Below are positions 21,794 to 31,290 of a DNA stretch of 64,000 bases, piece by piece. The position numbers were made by a program, and so were the translations under genes. The notes under the pieces are model-generated. The model made no database searches. It was not told where the DNA came from and saw only the letters and a program-made list of their open reading frames with translations. The stretch spans positions 62,001-126,000 of the forward strand of contig OZ025741.1 of the NCBI GenBank assembly GCA_964019335.1, written 5' to 3'. This stretch comes from Diplonema japonicum. Lineage: Eukaryota > Euglenozoa > Diplonemea > Diplonemida > Diplonemidae. Positions within the stretch are counted from its first letter, which is position 1; every line of letters begins with the position of its first letter.

Positions 21794-24700
21794 TTACTGC
21801 CGCTCTTTGGCTGACAAGTTCTCCTCAGCAGGGTACGGCATGACAGTCTCACGCACTACACGGTGGAGGACGAAGCACAACGAGATGGTGAGCATGCCCC
21901 AGGCGTAGATGGTGAAGGCCCAGGAGTAAGAAGGCCTGGTGATGTACTGCAGCTCACCGTGAAGAAGCGCCATGCCACCACCACGCGACTCCGAACGGGC
22001 AGATTCGTCCAGGAAGAGGCACCCGTAGGTGTTGGTAGACATCTGGTTGGTGTGCGCCCAGGCCGCAAGCACGAGGATCCACGCGAGGGTCAAAAACGCA
22101 GCCGACACAAAGATCATCTTCCCGAAGACAGCATGATGGGGCAGGAACGAGTACAGGACCACAGCCACCATACCAATGCCAAGGAACAGTGTCCCCGACA
22201 CAGCAAGCCCTGCAACGGTCTCCATGTCGCCCTCGAGGTCGCCCTTAGGGCAGACATCGCCGATCTTGCGACAGTTGTCGCCGCCTTCAAAGGTGGAGGT
22301 CTTGGGGAAGGCGCACTTCGGGGCGGAGAAGTCGGAGAGCGTCACGTCCATCTGCACAACGTGCACCTTCGAGTGCTCTGCGAAGTCCCCAGACTCAGCC
22401 AGCACAACGGTGTGCGAGTTCGCGATGAACATCCCCTCCACAGAGCCGCCGGTGATCTTCTCCGCAGCGCCCTCCACGCTGTTCACGTCGAACACCTTCT
22501 TCGTGGTCACCGCCTTGATCCCTGCCGCAGCGAGGTTCACAGCAGGGTTCAGGGCCAACGCACCCCCAGCCACAACCACCCTCTCGATGGAGTCCAGCGT
22601 CGCATCGGAAGCAATGTTGGTACCGGTGGAGAAGTCGGCCTCCCTCAGGATTACGGAGACGCCTGCGGGGCCGGACGTCGCGCGCTCCATCAGCAAAACC
22701 TTGTCGTCGCTCAACCAAGCAGCGGCACTGAAGCGCACGTCGGCCTGGGTGTTCGTGGCGTTCCTGAGCGAGGCAGGGTACTCACCCTCGGCGTCGCTGA
22801 GCAGCACCACCTTCTGCATGATGACAGAGGGGTTGGCGTAGTCGGTCACGTTCAACATGATGCAGCGCACGGCATTGGAGTTCAGCAGCGTTGCGTCCCC
22901 ACCGGTCAGGGGCGACTCAAGGCAGGCAACCACCTTGTCCTTGTCAGCGTTCACAGCGAGAGAGCCGAAGCCCCTGCCAACGCGTCTCTGGCGGTAGATG
23001 GCTGGGATCACGGCCTTCACGTTAGCACCACCCCCAAGGGCAGCAGCGTCCGAGGTGTAGATGGCCTGGATCTCACCGGCAGCGTTCCAGATCGCGATCT
23101 CGGGACCGAACTGGTCGGCACCGATGAACATCCCCTTCCCGAAGGCCTGCACGTCGCCCATGTTCAGCCCGAAGCTGGCAGGGGTAGCCACAACGGTGTT
23201 AGCGGGGCAGGTAGCGACGGTCCAGCCGGCGGCACCCCCGACGCGGGTGACCTCGTTGTCGGTCGTCGAGAGGCCGGCGAGGACGTTGTTGCCGCTGTAC
23301 TTCAGGTTCGCCCAGGAGTCGACGTGCACGACGGTAGAGGAGGCTTCGTTGGTGTACGTGTTGCCCAGCCTCAACTTCGCAACGGCGGGGGAGAAGCCCT
23401 GAAGGGCAAGCACGGTGGCGCCGTTGCAGTCAGCAGAAGGACCGCGGCCGGTCATGGCGTACAGCTCACCGCTGCAGTAGTCGTAGGTGAGGCCGCTGAG
23501 GCCAGGGGCGTCGTTGCAGAAATCACCGGTACCGGTGGCGCAAGGCTGGCTGCAGTTCGTGCAGGTCAGGTCCGTGGTGAGGTCGGGGTTTACAGTTCCG
23601 GCAAGGGGCTGGGCAGGGAGCGTGTAGCTGGTGAGCTTCTTCTTGGAAGAATCAACGAAGTGGTTGTCGTGGGGGAGGACGTTCACGTCGCCGGAGCTCA
23701 CCTCGTTGGCCAAGCTGAAGTCCCACGTAGCTCCGTTCTGCTCTTGCTCAAGGACGTGGAAAGTGAAGCTTTTCAGGGGCTTCATGCACCTCTCGGCGTG
23801 TCCGGCCCTTGCCTTGCAGGAGTTGATCTGGGGGCACTCCACAGACCAAGCGTGCGACCTGCAGCCCGCCTGCGTGCACCTCGCCCACGCGTTGCTGTAC
23901 ACCTCATCGGACTCGTAACCGGCACTGCAGCTGAGCTCCAGTTCGGAAGCGCACTGGGCAATGAAGGTGGCGTTGCAGTTCTGCGGCTGCGAGGCGAAGC
24001 TGTGGTCCTTCTTGAAGTCGTCGCTGCACATCTCCCAAAGACCAAGACCGAATTCCTTCCTGCCCCTTTCCTCCTGTGCGTACCTCATACGCCTCCACTG
24101 CGAGGTGGGCAGGGCAAGGGTCATGGCAACGAACGCGAGGATGCACAGACCCCAGGCTCCCGCTGACTGAGGCCAGTCCGACACCGTTGCGGCAATCCTC
24201 TTCGCCTCCTCCTCCTTCAGCCTCATCTCCTCCATGTCAACCTTGTCCTTTTCCAGGTCACCGCCCCACAGCTGCATGAAGTTGGGGAGCTTCTTCCCAC
24301 ACAGCTCTTCGGCCCTGAGGATACTTCCCCTGGTGAGGAGGTCGGCCCTGTTCCTGCGGACCCAGATGAGGACGAGAATGCTGAAGACGATGATGGCGAC
24401 AGGGACCCCGACGGCAACGAGCACCTCCCAACCAGCAATGGAAAGGGCGATGACGAGACCGGGCATGGCAAGGAAGGCAAGCAGAATGTAGGCAACGGGG
24501 AACCAGCGGAGGTTGGCGGCGGTATCGCCCATGAACTTGGCGAGGGCGAGGGGCACGGGACGGAGGGGCCAGATCATGAACCACACCACTGTCCCGAGGA
24601 CGTTGAAGAAGACGTGCTCCAGGGCAACCCTCATCCCAATCACGACGTTGTCGCTCGACAGGGCAGACAGCACACCGGTCACAGTGGTACCGATGTTGGC

Positions 24701-26038
24701 ACCGTGCGTCAGGGCAACGAGCTTCTCAATGTGGATGAGACCGATCCCGACAAGGGGCGTCAGAGTCGAGGTGAAGACAGAGCTGGACTGCACAAGGATG
24801 GTGCACCCGGTACCGAAGATCATCAGGATGTAGTTGTCCAGACCACCGCACGAGCGCAGGATAGGGTGCTTGAAGTCGATGTTCAGGAAGTACCTGGTCC
24901 ACGAGGCAACGCCACCCTTCAGCACGGACTGGAGCAGCTTCACAAGCAGGAGCAGGCAGGTGGTAAGCATGGTGAGGGACACGAACAGCAGCAGCACACC
25001 AGCGTCGTCGTCGGAGATGGGGGTGTCGCGGAGCACGTGACCGGACTTCTGCTTGATGATGGTCTTCTTCTCCAGCTTCTTAACCTCGTCGTTGGAGGAG
25101 GCCTGCGCGATCTTCTCGATAAGCTTCTTGTCAACAGACACCACGCGGCCGGAGGCAGGCTTCGTGATCTTCTTGATGAACTCCACCTTCTCACGCTTGT
25201 CAGTGCTCAGGTTCATCGAGTCCACAGCCTCACCAGCGAGCTCCTTGAGGAAACCGGACGCAGCCTCGAGGGGGAGGAACATCCCCACGGTGAGCCAGTT
25301 GAACATGTCGTGGAAGACGGCACCGGTGAAGGCCCTCCTGTACTCGGCGGGACTGTTCAAGTGAGCAATGGACACAATGGTGTTGGTGACGGAGGTACCG
25401 ATGTTGGCACCCATCACAAGGTACGCTGCGTCCTCAACGCTGACAAGCTCCGCTGCCGCCATCGAGATGACGATGGACGTGGTGGTCGACGAGGACTGCA
25501 TCAGCACCGTGGCGAGGATACCGATGGCGAGCCCTGCAACGGGGTTCGACAGCAGCTCGCTCTCACGGAAGGCCCTCCCGGAGGACTTCCCGCCGAGGAT
25601 CTTGAAGGCGTTCCCCATGAGCCCGAGGGAGATGATGAACATGTACAGCACACCCCAGATGCTGCAGAACTTCACGAAGTTCACCACAACAGTCTCAACC
25701 TTTTCCAGGGGGGTGAGGAACTTCCAAGGTGTGCCCGTGTCAGCCATGGCCTGCAGGGCCCACACGTCCCCCACCGTCTCGTACTCTGCCCTCGTCATGA
25801 GCTTCAGAAAGGCCTTCTCACACTCAGCTTCACAGTCGAAAGGGTCCCCACCCAGGATGTCCTTTCCCATAGGGCACTCCCTGAACTTCTCGTAGTCCAC
25901 GAAGCACGACCCGTGCACGTAGTAGCGGTCCCCTGCCTTCCATGCCTCGTCTGCCTTTGCCTCGTCGGGAATGGGCTCCGTGCTGAGCTGCGGTGCCTCC
26001 CCCTGAGGGGTTTCTTTTGGATGGTCTTCTTGCGTCAT
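21794..26038 (-). CDS. SLC34-type Na+/phosphate cotransporter fused to a tetraspan module with a phytase-like domain (1414 aa)
   Basis: The start MTQEDHPKET at 26038 follows an A-rich leader; one uninterrupted frame. Residues about 115-560 are a Na/Pi cotransporter with both inverted repeats: QSSSTTTSIV at 181 with GANIGTSVTNT, and QSSSVFTSTL at 417 with GANIGTTVTG. These are the substrate-binding signatures of SLC34/NptA. Residues 620-645 form a membrane segment followed by GLGLWEMC (664-671), the GLWxxC signature of claudin/PMP22-like tetraspan proteins. The first outer loop is hugely expanded: a Cys-rich stretch (685-830), then a region resembling esterase/phytase-like propellers (PF13449 type), with GLSGLTYDYCSGELYAM at 846-862, ADQFGPEIAIW at 974-984 and GFGSLAVNADKDKVVACLE at 1023-1041. 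Three more membrane segments follow (about 1274-1298, 1304-1328, 1371-1391). The usual SLC34 length is about 600-700 aa. Inferred role: phosphate release outside coupled to uptake. Confidence 0.9.
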   Translation of the reverse strand: MTQEDHPKETPQGEAPQLSTEPIPDEAKADEAWKAGDRYYVHGSCFVDYEKFRECPMGKDILGGDPFDCEAECEKAFLKLMTRAEYETVGDVWALQAMADTGTPWKFLTPLEKVETVVVNFVKFCSIWGVLYMFIISLGLMGNAFKILGGKSSGRAFRESELLSNPVAGLAIGILATVLMQSSSTTTSIVISMAAAELVSVEDAAYLVMGANIGTSVTNTIVSIAHLNSPAEYRRAFTGAVFHDMFNWLTVGMFLPLEAASGFLKELAGEAVDSMNLSTDKREKVEFIKKITKPASGRVVSVDKKLIEKIAQASSNDEVKKLEKKTIIKQKSGHVLRDTPISDDDAGVLLLFVSLTMLTTCLLLLVKLLQSVLKGGVASWTRYFLNIDFKHPILRSCGGLDNYILMIFGTGCTILVQSSSVFTSTLTPLVGIGLIHIEKLVALTHGANIGTTVTGVLSALSSDNVVIGMRVALEHVFFNVLGTVVWFMIWPLRPVPLALAKFMGDTAANLRWFPVAYILLAFLAMPGLVIALSIAGWEVLVAVGVPVAIIVFSILVLIWVRRNRADLLTRGSILRAEELCGKKLPNFMQLWGGDLEKDKVDMEEMRLKEEEAKRIAATVSDWPQSAGAWGLCILAFVAMTLALPTSQWRRMRYAQEERGRKEFGLGLWEMCSDDFKKDHSFASQPQNCNATFIAQCASELELSCSAGYESDEVYSNAWARCTQAGCRSHAWSVECPQINSCKARAGHAERCMKPLKSFTFHVLEQEQNGATWDFSLANEVSSGDVNVLPHDNHFVDSSKKKLTSYTLPAQPLAGTVNPDLTTDLTCTNCSQPCATGTGDFCNDAPGLSGLTYDYCSGELYAMTGRGPSADCNGATVLALQGFSPAVAKLRLGNTYTNEASSTVVHVDSWANLKYSGNNVLAGLSTTDNEVTRVGGAAGWTVATCPANTVVATPASFGLNMGDVQAFGKGMFIGADQFGPEIAIWNAAGEIQAIYTSDAAALGGGANVKAVIPAIYRQRRVGRGFGSLAVNADKDKVVACLESPLTGGDATLLNSNAVRCIMLNVTDYANPSVIMQKVVLLSDAEGEYPASLRNATNTQADVRFSAAAWLSDDKVLLMERATSGPAGVSVILREADFSTGTNIASDATLDSIERVVVAGGALALNPAVNLAAAGIKAVTTKKVFDVNSVEGAAEKITGGSVEGMFIANSHTVVLAESGDFAEHSKVHVVQMDVTLSDFSAPKCAFPKTSTFEGGDNCRKIGDVCPKGDLEGDMETVAGLAVSGTLFLGIGMVAVVLYSFLPHHAVFGKMIFVSAAFLTLAWILVLAAWAHTNQMSTNTYGCLFLDESARSESRGGGMALLHGELQYITRPSYSWAFTIYAWGMLTISLCFVLHRVVRETVMPYPAEENLSAKERQ

Positions 26039-26124
26039 TTCTTTTTTTCTTTTTTTTTTATCGATAATCTGATTGGTGTTTGGTTTTTGTATCTCAAGGG
26101 GGGAGGGGGGGAAGAGGCCAGAAA

Positions 26125-26370
26125 TCACAGTTGGATATCTAGTTCTGCGGTAACCAGGTCCGACGTCCTCACGATCACCTGGTTGAATTTACCCGCTTTC
26201 GTCTGCATGTTGCTGACGGCCATGTGGTGCAGATCGCTGTCCATGCAGCAGAACTCACCTTCGCCTTCATAGCCCTCGTACAGCTTCACCTCTATTCCCG
26301 TCTTGCTCCGCTCCGCAAGCCAGTTCCAAAACTTTAGATGCTCGACACGCAGGTCGGCCAGGTCCGACAT
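26125..26370 (-). CDS. Gemin7-like Sm-fold protein (81 aa)
   Basis: A short frame with start MSDLADLRVEHLKFW at 26370 and stop at 26125, 87 nt upstream of the phosphate cotransporter start. The pattern VKLYEGYEGEGEF, then VSNMQTKAGKFNQV and VRTSDLVTAEL, matches the Sm-like core of Gemin7 (LHEG..A.F, then VS.LQT..G, then LRCSD). Gemin7 pairs with Gemin6 in the SMN complex, which loads Sm rings onto spliceosomal RNAs. This protein lacks the long N-terminal extension of the animal protein. Assignment rests on pattern similarity read by eye; a generic LSM-fold protein is the alternative. Its presence would fit the intron-rich genes of the window. Confidence 0.65.
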   Translation of the reverse strand: MSDLADLRVEHLKFWNWLAERSKTGIEVKLYEGYEGEGEFCCMDSDLHHMAVSNMQTKAGKFNQVIVRTSDLVTAELDIQL

Positions 26371-26868
26371 GTCGCTTCCCCCTTTTCCTTTTTCTTTTTA
26401 TAGCTTCTCGGAATGGTGGAGTTGGGATAAATATTTTTAAAAAGAAAGACAAAACATTAAGGGGAGGGGGAAGGAAATCTCAGGAAAAAGGAAAACAAAA
26501 ACAAAAAACTTTCATTAAGATTCGTATCTTAAAAAAAAAAAGATTTCTTTTTTACTTTAAAAGAGAAACTTGGTTAAACTGCAGCAAAGAAAAAGGGGAA
26601 TACCATATACTGGTGGGAAAATATTTTCGTCCTCAGGATCCAGCCCGCCACCCCGGAGAAACTGCCCTCCCCACGCCTTTTTTTTTTAAGATACGAAACG
26701 AGACCGGTGAACAAAAACAATGGGAAAAAAAAAAGAAAAAGAAATATCAAAACTGCTTTTTGTCTCAACCTTTTTTTTTTCTTCTTCTTCTTCCTTGCAA
26801 AAACTTAACCGTGCTACCCTTCCCTTTGAAAATGGGTATTAAAGCAAAAAAAAAAAAAAAAAAAAAAA
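26371..26868. other. Intergenic, low-complexity
   Basis: A-rich and T-rich runs, including the A run 26846-26868 that reads as T immediately after the SGNH hydrolase stop codon on the coding strand. A short GC-richer island at 26630-26680 has no recognisable content. Confidence 0.5.
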
Positions 26869-27822
26869 TCAAGCCACTCCCAGCGACTTCAACCCTTCTT
26901 TTATGCAACCAATGAGAAGCTTGCTCCCCTCTGCAGTGGGGTGCAGGGCATCCGCCATTAAGTCTTTTTTTTTTTTTTCTTTTTTTTTCCCCTCCCGCAA
27001 CATACCTTCACGAATCTTCCCGTCCCCAAGGAACGGCTCCGTGCAGAGAGAGACGTGGGTGGAGCGCTCACATTCAAAATTCTCTTTAATCGCTTCGTTG
27101 ATCTTTCCTATTGCTTCTGTGTACAAGTTGTTCGGCCAATTATAAGTAGGGGGTTTGAACGACTGCCCACGAGGCAGCAACCCCACAATGACCAACTTCC
27201 CATTTGATTTCATGGAGCAGCGCAGCTGATAGATAACATCAAGCAAGCGTGTGATGACGGTCTGTGCTGCGTCATCTACTTGCGATTTTGTCAAAGTCGC
27301 TGATGACAGAGGGCTCCACCACCCACCTACGTGAGGCGAGATAAGCTGGCTCAGATCATTGGTTCCAATGTGTAGAACCACGGATTTTGCTTTTTTAAGA
27401 ATCTGTTTCTCCCCGTGGTTGAGCCGCCATTGGAGGTGGGCGGTTTGATCACCGGAAATTGCAAGAACTATTTTCTTCGATGTGTTGAAGGCTTTGTTAA
27501 AAACGCTTGGAATGCCCTCGCATCGTGCTGACGAGCATTTTGCGTCACCGCCAGCAGTTCCCCGGAACGCTTCTGTAATACTGTCACCGAGGAAAACCAC
27601 ATCGTACTCGTTTTTTCCTGTTGCAACCTCGTAGGCGAGCTTTCTTTGAAACTTTCGCCACTCGTTATTTCTGTCGCAGCCGGCGCACTTAGGGAGCGGT
27701 TCTACTAAGAGGTTGAAGCAAATGACCACCAAGGCTAGCAGGGTCACGATGATGGTGGGCTTCATCGGTAATTGTATTTTATTTGTCGCCTCTGTGAGAA
27801 TCGTGTTGGTACGCCGTATCAT
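26869..27822 (-). CDS. Signal-anchored SGNH/GDSL hydrolase (303 aa)
   Basis: Exons 27822-27006 and 26963-26869, separated by a 42-nt intron (26964-27005) that begins GTATGT and ends in a poly(A) run before AG. The intron is in frame and stop-free, so it is easily mistaken for coding; removing it joins GKIRE to DLMADALHPTAEG. SGNH blocks are all present: block I FLGDSITEAFRG (nucleophile Ser), block II ISGDQTAHLQWR, block III HIGTNDL and block V DALHPTAEG (catalytic Asp/His). The N-terminus has a hydrophobic segment (IIVTLLALVVICFNLLV), so it is secretory or a type II membrane protein. The overall pattern resembles PAF-acetylhydrolase beta-like or carbohydrate esterase members. Start could be 27822 or the internal Met at 27765. 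The substrate is unknown. Confidence 0.88.
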   Translation of the reverse strand: MIRRTNTILTEATNKIQLPMKPTIIVTLLALVVICFNLLVEPLPKCAGCDRNNEWRKFQRKLAYEVATGKNEYDVVFLGDSITEAFRGTAGGDAKCSSARCEGIPSVFNKAFNTSKKIVLAISGDQTAHLQWRLNHGEKQILKKAKSVVLHIGTNDLSQLISPHVGGWWSPLSSATLTKSQVDDAAQTVITRLLDVIYQLRCSMKSNGKLVIVGLLPRGQSFKPPTYNWPNNLYTEAIGKINEAIKENFECERSTHVSLCTEPFLGDGKIREGMLREGKKKEKKKKDLMADALHPTAEGSKLLIGCIKEGLKSLGVA

Positions 27823-28066
27823 GTATTGAGTATTTTTATTATAAAAGAAAAAAAAGGGGGGGGGGATTGAACCACCCCTCTCGACACCTTTTTTTTTTTC
27901 TCTTTTGGGAAGTACACAAAAAAAAAAAGAAAATGCCTACAAAGGGGGGGGAACAAAAAAAAATATTTCTAAACATCTAATTCAGTTAATATAACAACGT
28001 AAAAAAAAAAAATTAACAAAAATGCGGGGGGGGGGGGGGGTTAATAATTTTTCTCTCTTGCAACCC

Positions 28067-28714
28067 CTAAGACACCAAGGCCACCGGCCTCCACTGATGC
28101 TGGACGGTGGAAGGCAGCGGCGCCACCTTTCGAAACAAAACCCCTTGCGCGTGCTGCGGCGGGGGCCGTTCTAAAGCCTTTGTCAATGATGCAAGAACAC
28201 TAAGGCGCGGCGGTGAGATAGGTGCAGGTGTGTGCACAAGAGCAGGGGTAGACGGAAGGGGGGAAGGAGAGGCTGACGACGAGGAATCTGTCACAAGAAC
28301 AGAATGGACAGTGTTCGATACGGCAAGACACAGCTGGTGTGCCCGGGTCTTCTCTTTGAACAGAAGGCTGAAAACAGGGCAGGTATCGGCACCGATTTTT
28401 GCACGCACCTGAACGACACATTTCACCCCCTCACCACCCGGCAAAGTGAGTTCAATAATATTCCCTAGATGCAGGCGAGATCCAGTGTTGGCATCGTCTT
28501 CAACAGCACCACTTTTGGGATGCGGCAACAAGTATAAACCATTTTCTGTCACTATGCAGTATCTCCTCATCCATTGCTCTGAGCGGCTGAGCCAGACTTC
28601 GTCAGAAAAGCTCACTTCTTCATCCCCGCATTTCCTCATGAATCTTCTAAGCTGGGCTTGTTCTTCTGCTTCCCCTGATGAAATATCCAGGTGGTCCGTG
28701 AATTTTCGCGGCAT
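28067..28714 (-). CDS. PH-like domain protein (215 aa)
   Basis: Start MPRKFTDHLDIS at 28714 with an A-rich leader; single exon. Residues about 35-145 have the order of a pleckstrin-homology fold: EVWLSRSEQWMRRYCIVTEN, then LYLLPHPKSG, then VVQVRAKIG and PVFSLLFKEKTRAHQLCLAVSNTV, with the final amphipathic helix. The last 70 residues are Ser/Pro-rich and disordered. PH domains bind phosphoinositides or proteins, but the basic pocket cannot be judged here. No other domain is visible. It is probably a small membrane or cytoskeleton adaptor; the function is not assigned. Confidence 0.65.
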   Translation of the reverse strand: MPRKFTDHLDISSGEAEEQAQLRRFMRKCGDEEVSFSDEVWLSRSEQWMRRYCIVTENGLYLLPHPKSGAVEDDANTGSRLHLGNIIELTLPGGEGVKCVVQVRAKIGADTCPVFSLLFKEKTRAHQLCLAVSNTVHSVLVTDSSSSASPSPLPSTPALVHTPAPISPPRLSVLASLTKALERPPPQHAQGVLFRKVAPLPSTVQHQWRPVALVS

Positions 28715-29413
28715 TTTTCTTCTTTTTTTTACCCCCTTCCACCTCCCTTCCTTTTTTTTTGTTTGTAGGGGTAATATTTAATTACGGGAAAAAAAAAAAA
28801 GAAAAAATATTAATAAAAGAATGACAAAAGGAGGGGGGGGTTAAATATAAAAAACGACGAGAGGGAGAAAGAAAGAGGAGAGAAAAAGGCGGGGGGGGGG
28901 GGGGGGGGGCAAATGCAAAAAAAGGAAAAAAAAATGAAGTACAAATCCCCTTTTTTCTTTTAATTTGATAATGATTTTTCTTCTTGTTTTTTTTTTTTTT
29001 TGTTCTGTGGAAAAGAAAGGGGGGGACAAACGGTAAACAGACGGTGGTTAATTTTTCTTTTTTTTTTTTTCGGACTAAACACACTTTTTTTTTAAAAAAA
29101 AAAAGAAGAAAGGGCCGAAACAACTACAACAGAGGGGTAAGGAGTGTGTTGCGTCAAAAACCCTCCCCCCACTCTCATTTTCTTTCTTTTTTTTTCATTT
29201 CCTTTTTTTTTCTCTTTTTTTTTCTTCTTTTTTTTTTACCACAGGAAAGCAGGATCTTAATAGGAAAAAAAAAAGGGGGACCGGAAGCAAAATGTTCTTC
29301 TTTTTTTCTTTTCTTCTCTTTTGCTTTTTTTTTCCAAAGAACATGCTCACACAGGCCCTTTTTTTTAAAAATTCTTTTTCTCGAATTTTACTTCCGCTTT
29401 CTGAAGAGGCTAG

Positions 29414-29463
<50 letters not shown>

Positions 29464-29542
29464 AAAAAAAAAGAGGAAAAAAAAAAAGCAATATAAACGT
29501 GGGAGGAGGGGGGTTGTTTTTTTTTTTTTTTTTTTTTTTCCC
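28715..29542. other. Intergenic with extreme homopolymer content
   Basis: It contains an 18-G run at 28892-28909, many T runs, and an A run of about 45 at 29418-29462 followed by a T run before the La stop codon. No gene, RNA or repeat family is recognised. Confidence 0.6.
29418..29462. repeat. A homopolymer, about 45 nt
   Basis: One of the two longest mononucleotide runs in the window. It lies in the 3' flank of the La gene, where on the coding strand it is poly(T). Its exact length is likely to vary or be mis-assembled. Confidence 0.7.
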
Positions 29543-29881
29543 CTAGTTCTTCTTGCCCTTACCCTTTCCGCCCTTGCCACCCTTCCTGCCCTTACCCTTG
29601 CCCTTGCCCTTACCACCCTTCTTACCGCCCTTCTGCTTGTCCTGCATGCTCCTGAGCTGTTCGATCTGGGTGGTCATCGCCTCCCGGAACTTTTCTTCAT
29701 CCTCACCTGCAATGAGCGCGCACGACTCCGGGGTGACATCATCGAACTTGAAGGGGGTCTCGGCGTGCTGTGTGTATTGTAAAAAAGAAATGGATTGTAC
29801 ACAAACCTTGGCAACCACCTTGCTGGCCTCCTCAGCGGTGTTGAACATCAGCTTGGCTGTGCCTTCCTCAGCAACGCAGAA

Positions 29882-29915
<34 letters not shown>

Positions 29916-30868
29916 TTTCGTTGAACATACCGTGCTGTTGCCACCTCGGCCACTGCTGTCTTGACAACCTTCCACCTCTGCTCCCCTTCGCCAATCTTGG
30001 TGAAGATGACAGAAGCGTCCTTGGGAAGCACAATGGGTTCCTGCTTGGGCTTCTTGGCTTCGACTTCTTCGTCGCCCTCCTCCCTCTTCCTCTTGTCACC
30101 AGCCTCGGCTTCGGGCTTCTTCCTCCTGTCGGCGTTCTGTGTTTTAATTTCAATTTCTTTTTTTTTTTTTTTTTTTTTTGTTGGTACCTCCTTGTCGTGC
30201 TGCTCCTTGAACATGACCACAAGCTTCACGTCGTTGTACTCCAAGCCAGCCTCAACGGCCTTCTTTGCCTCCTCCTCGGTGGAGAACTCAACGTGGACGG
30301 ACTCCTTGTACTTCCTGTTGCCATTGGCGTCCTTGCCAGGGTAGGCACGACGGTTCACCTTGTACACCTTACCCTGCTTTGCGAAGAACTCCTCAAGGAC
30401 ATCGAGAGACACGTCAGTGGGGAAGCCCTTGGCGTAGATGGTGCGCGGGACTGTGTGTGGGTGAATTTTTATTTTTTTTATTTTATTTACACTATATGCA
30501 ACTTGTGCCGAGCAAAAAAAGACATAGTCATAAAGAAATATTATTATTATTATTATTATTATTATTTTTTTTTTTTTTTCCATACGAGGGTTCCACTCCT
30601 TGGGAAGACACTCGGTCCTCCTCACCTTGGTGTTCTCTTCGCTCACCACAAGACCCTCGACACCCTTGAGCGCCTGTGCCAGCTCGGCCACGTCGGTGGT
30701 GATCTTTTTGACGTTGTTAAACGTGCACAGGACCGACAGATCAACCCATCCCTCCTCATTGCTCTTCACCTGCCCCAACAAAAACTTGTCCTCCATGATG
30801 TTCGAGTTCGAGAAGTAGAACCCAATCTGCTTCTGCAGACCCTTAACCTGTTCCTCAGTGATCGGCAT
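29543..30868 (-). CDS. La autoantigen homologue (350 aa, five exons)
   Basis: La binds the 3' oligo(U) of new Pol III transcripts. Exons: 30868-30586, 30450-30188, 30136-29931, 29882-29807 and 29767-29543. Introns are 135, 51, 48 and 39 nt. All four are multiples of three with no in-frame stop, so the unspliced frame stays open from start to end. The La motif covers about 1-90 (QKQIGFYFSNSN near the start, then ALKGVEGLVVSEE). An RRM follows after the first intron with RTIYAKGFPTD and VHVEFSTEEEAKKAVEAG. A lysine/glutamate-rich linker (KRKREEGDEEVEAKKPKQE) leads to a second RRM-like part spread over three exons (ASVIFTKIGEGEQRWKVVK, then TAKLMFNTAEEASKVVAK). The tail is a Gly-Lys repeat, probably the basic nuclear/RNA chaperone extension. 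Intron 3 ends in poly(A) then AG. Confidence 0.92.
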
Positions 30869-31151
30869 TTTCTTTTTTACTTTTTTTTTTTCCTTTCAAA
30901 TCTTTTTCTTGGGGGAGGGGAAGAGGTTGTGCACAAAAAAAAAAAAAAAGGGGGGAGAGGGCGTGAAATACAGGTAAGAACAAAAGAAAGCCTACATATA
31001 CCTAATTAAGAGGATGGGGTTCCTTCTTTTTCTTTTTTTCTTCTTGGGAATAAAAATAAAAAAAAACAGAAAATATTTTCTTTTTGTACAATACAGTTTA
31101 CGGTAGGGGGCAAAAACAAAAAAACAAAACAAAAAAAGTAAAGGAGAAAGG

Positions 31152-31252
31152 TCATCTCCATGCAATGATGTCGCTGGCAGAGGCGTGGCCAAGGTATGAC
31201 TTGGCACCGTAACCTTTGGAAGAACTGCGGTGAGAAGCCTCGTTCTGTCGAT

Positions 31253-31290
<38 letters not shown>

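Noticed and set aside
21863-24166. 767-codon plus-strand open frame opposite the phosphate cotransporter
   Set aside because: It mirrors a GC-rich coding strand; composition is Gly/Val/His/Arg-rich with no motifs. It is an antisense shadow.
24614-26272. 552-codon plus-strand open frame
   Set aside because: Same reason: antisense of the cotransporter N-terminal half, no recognisable domain.
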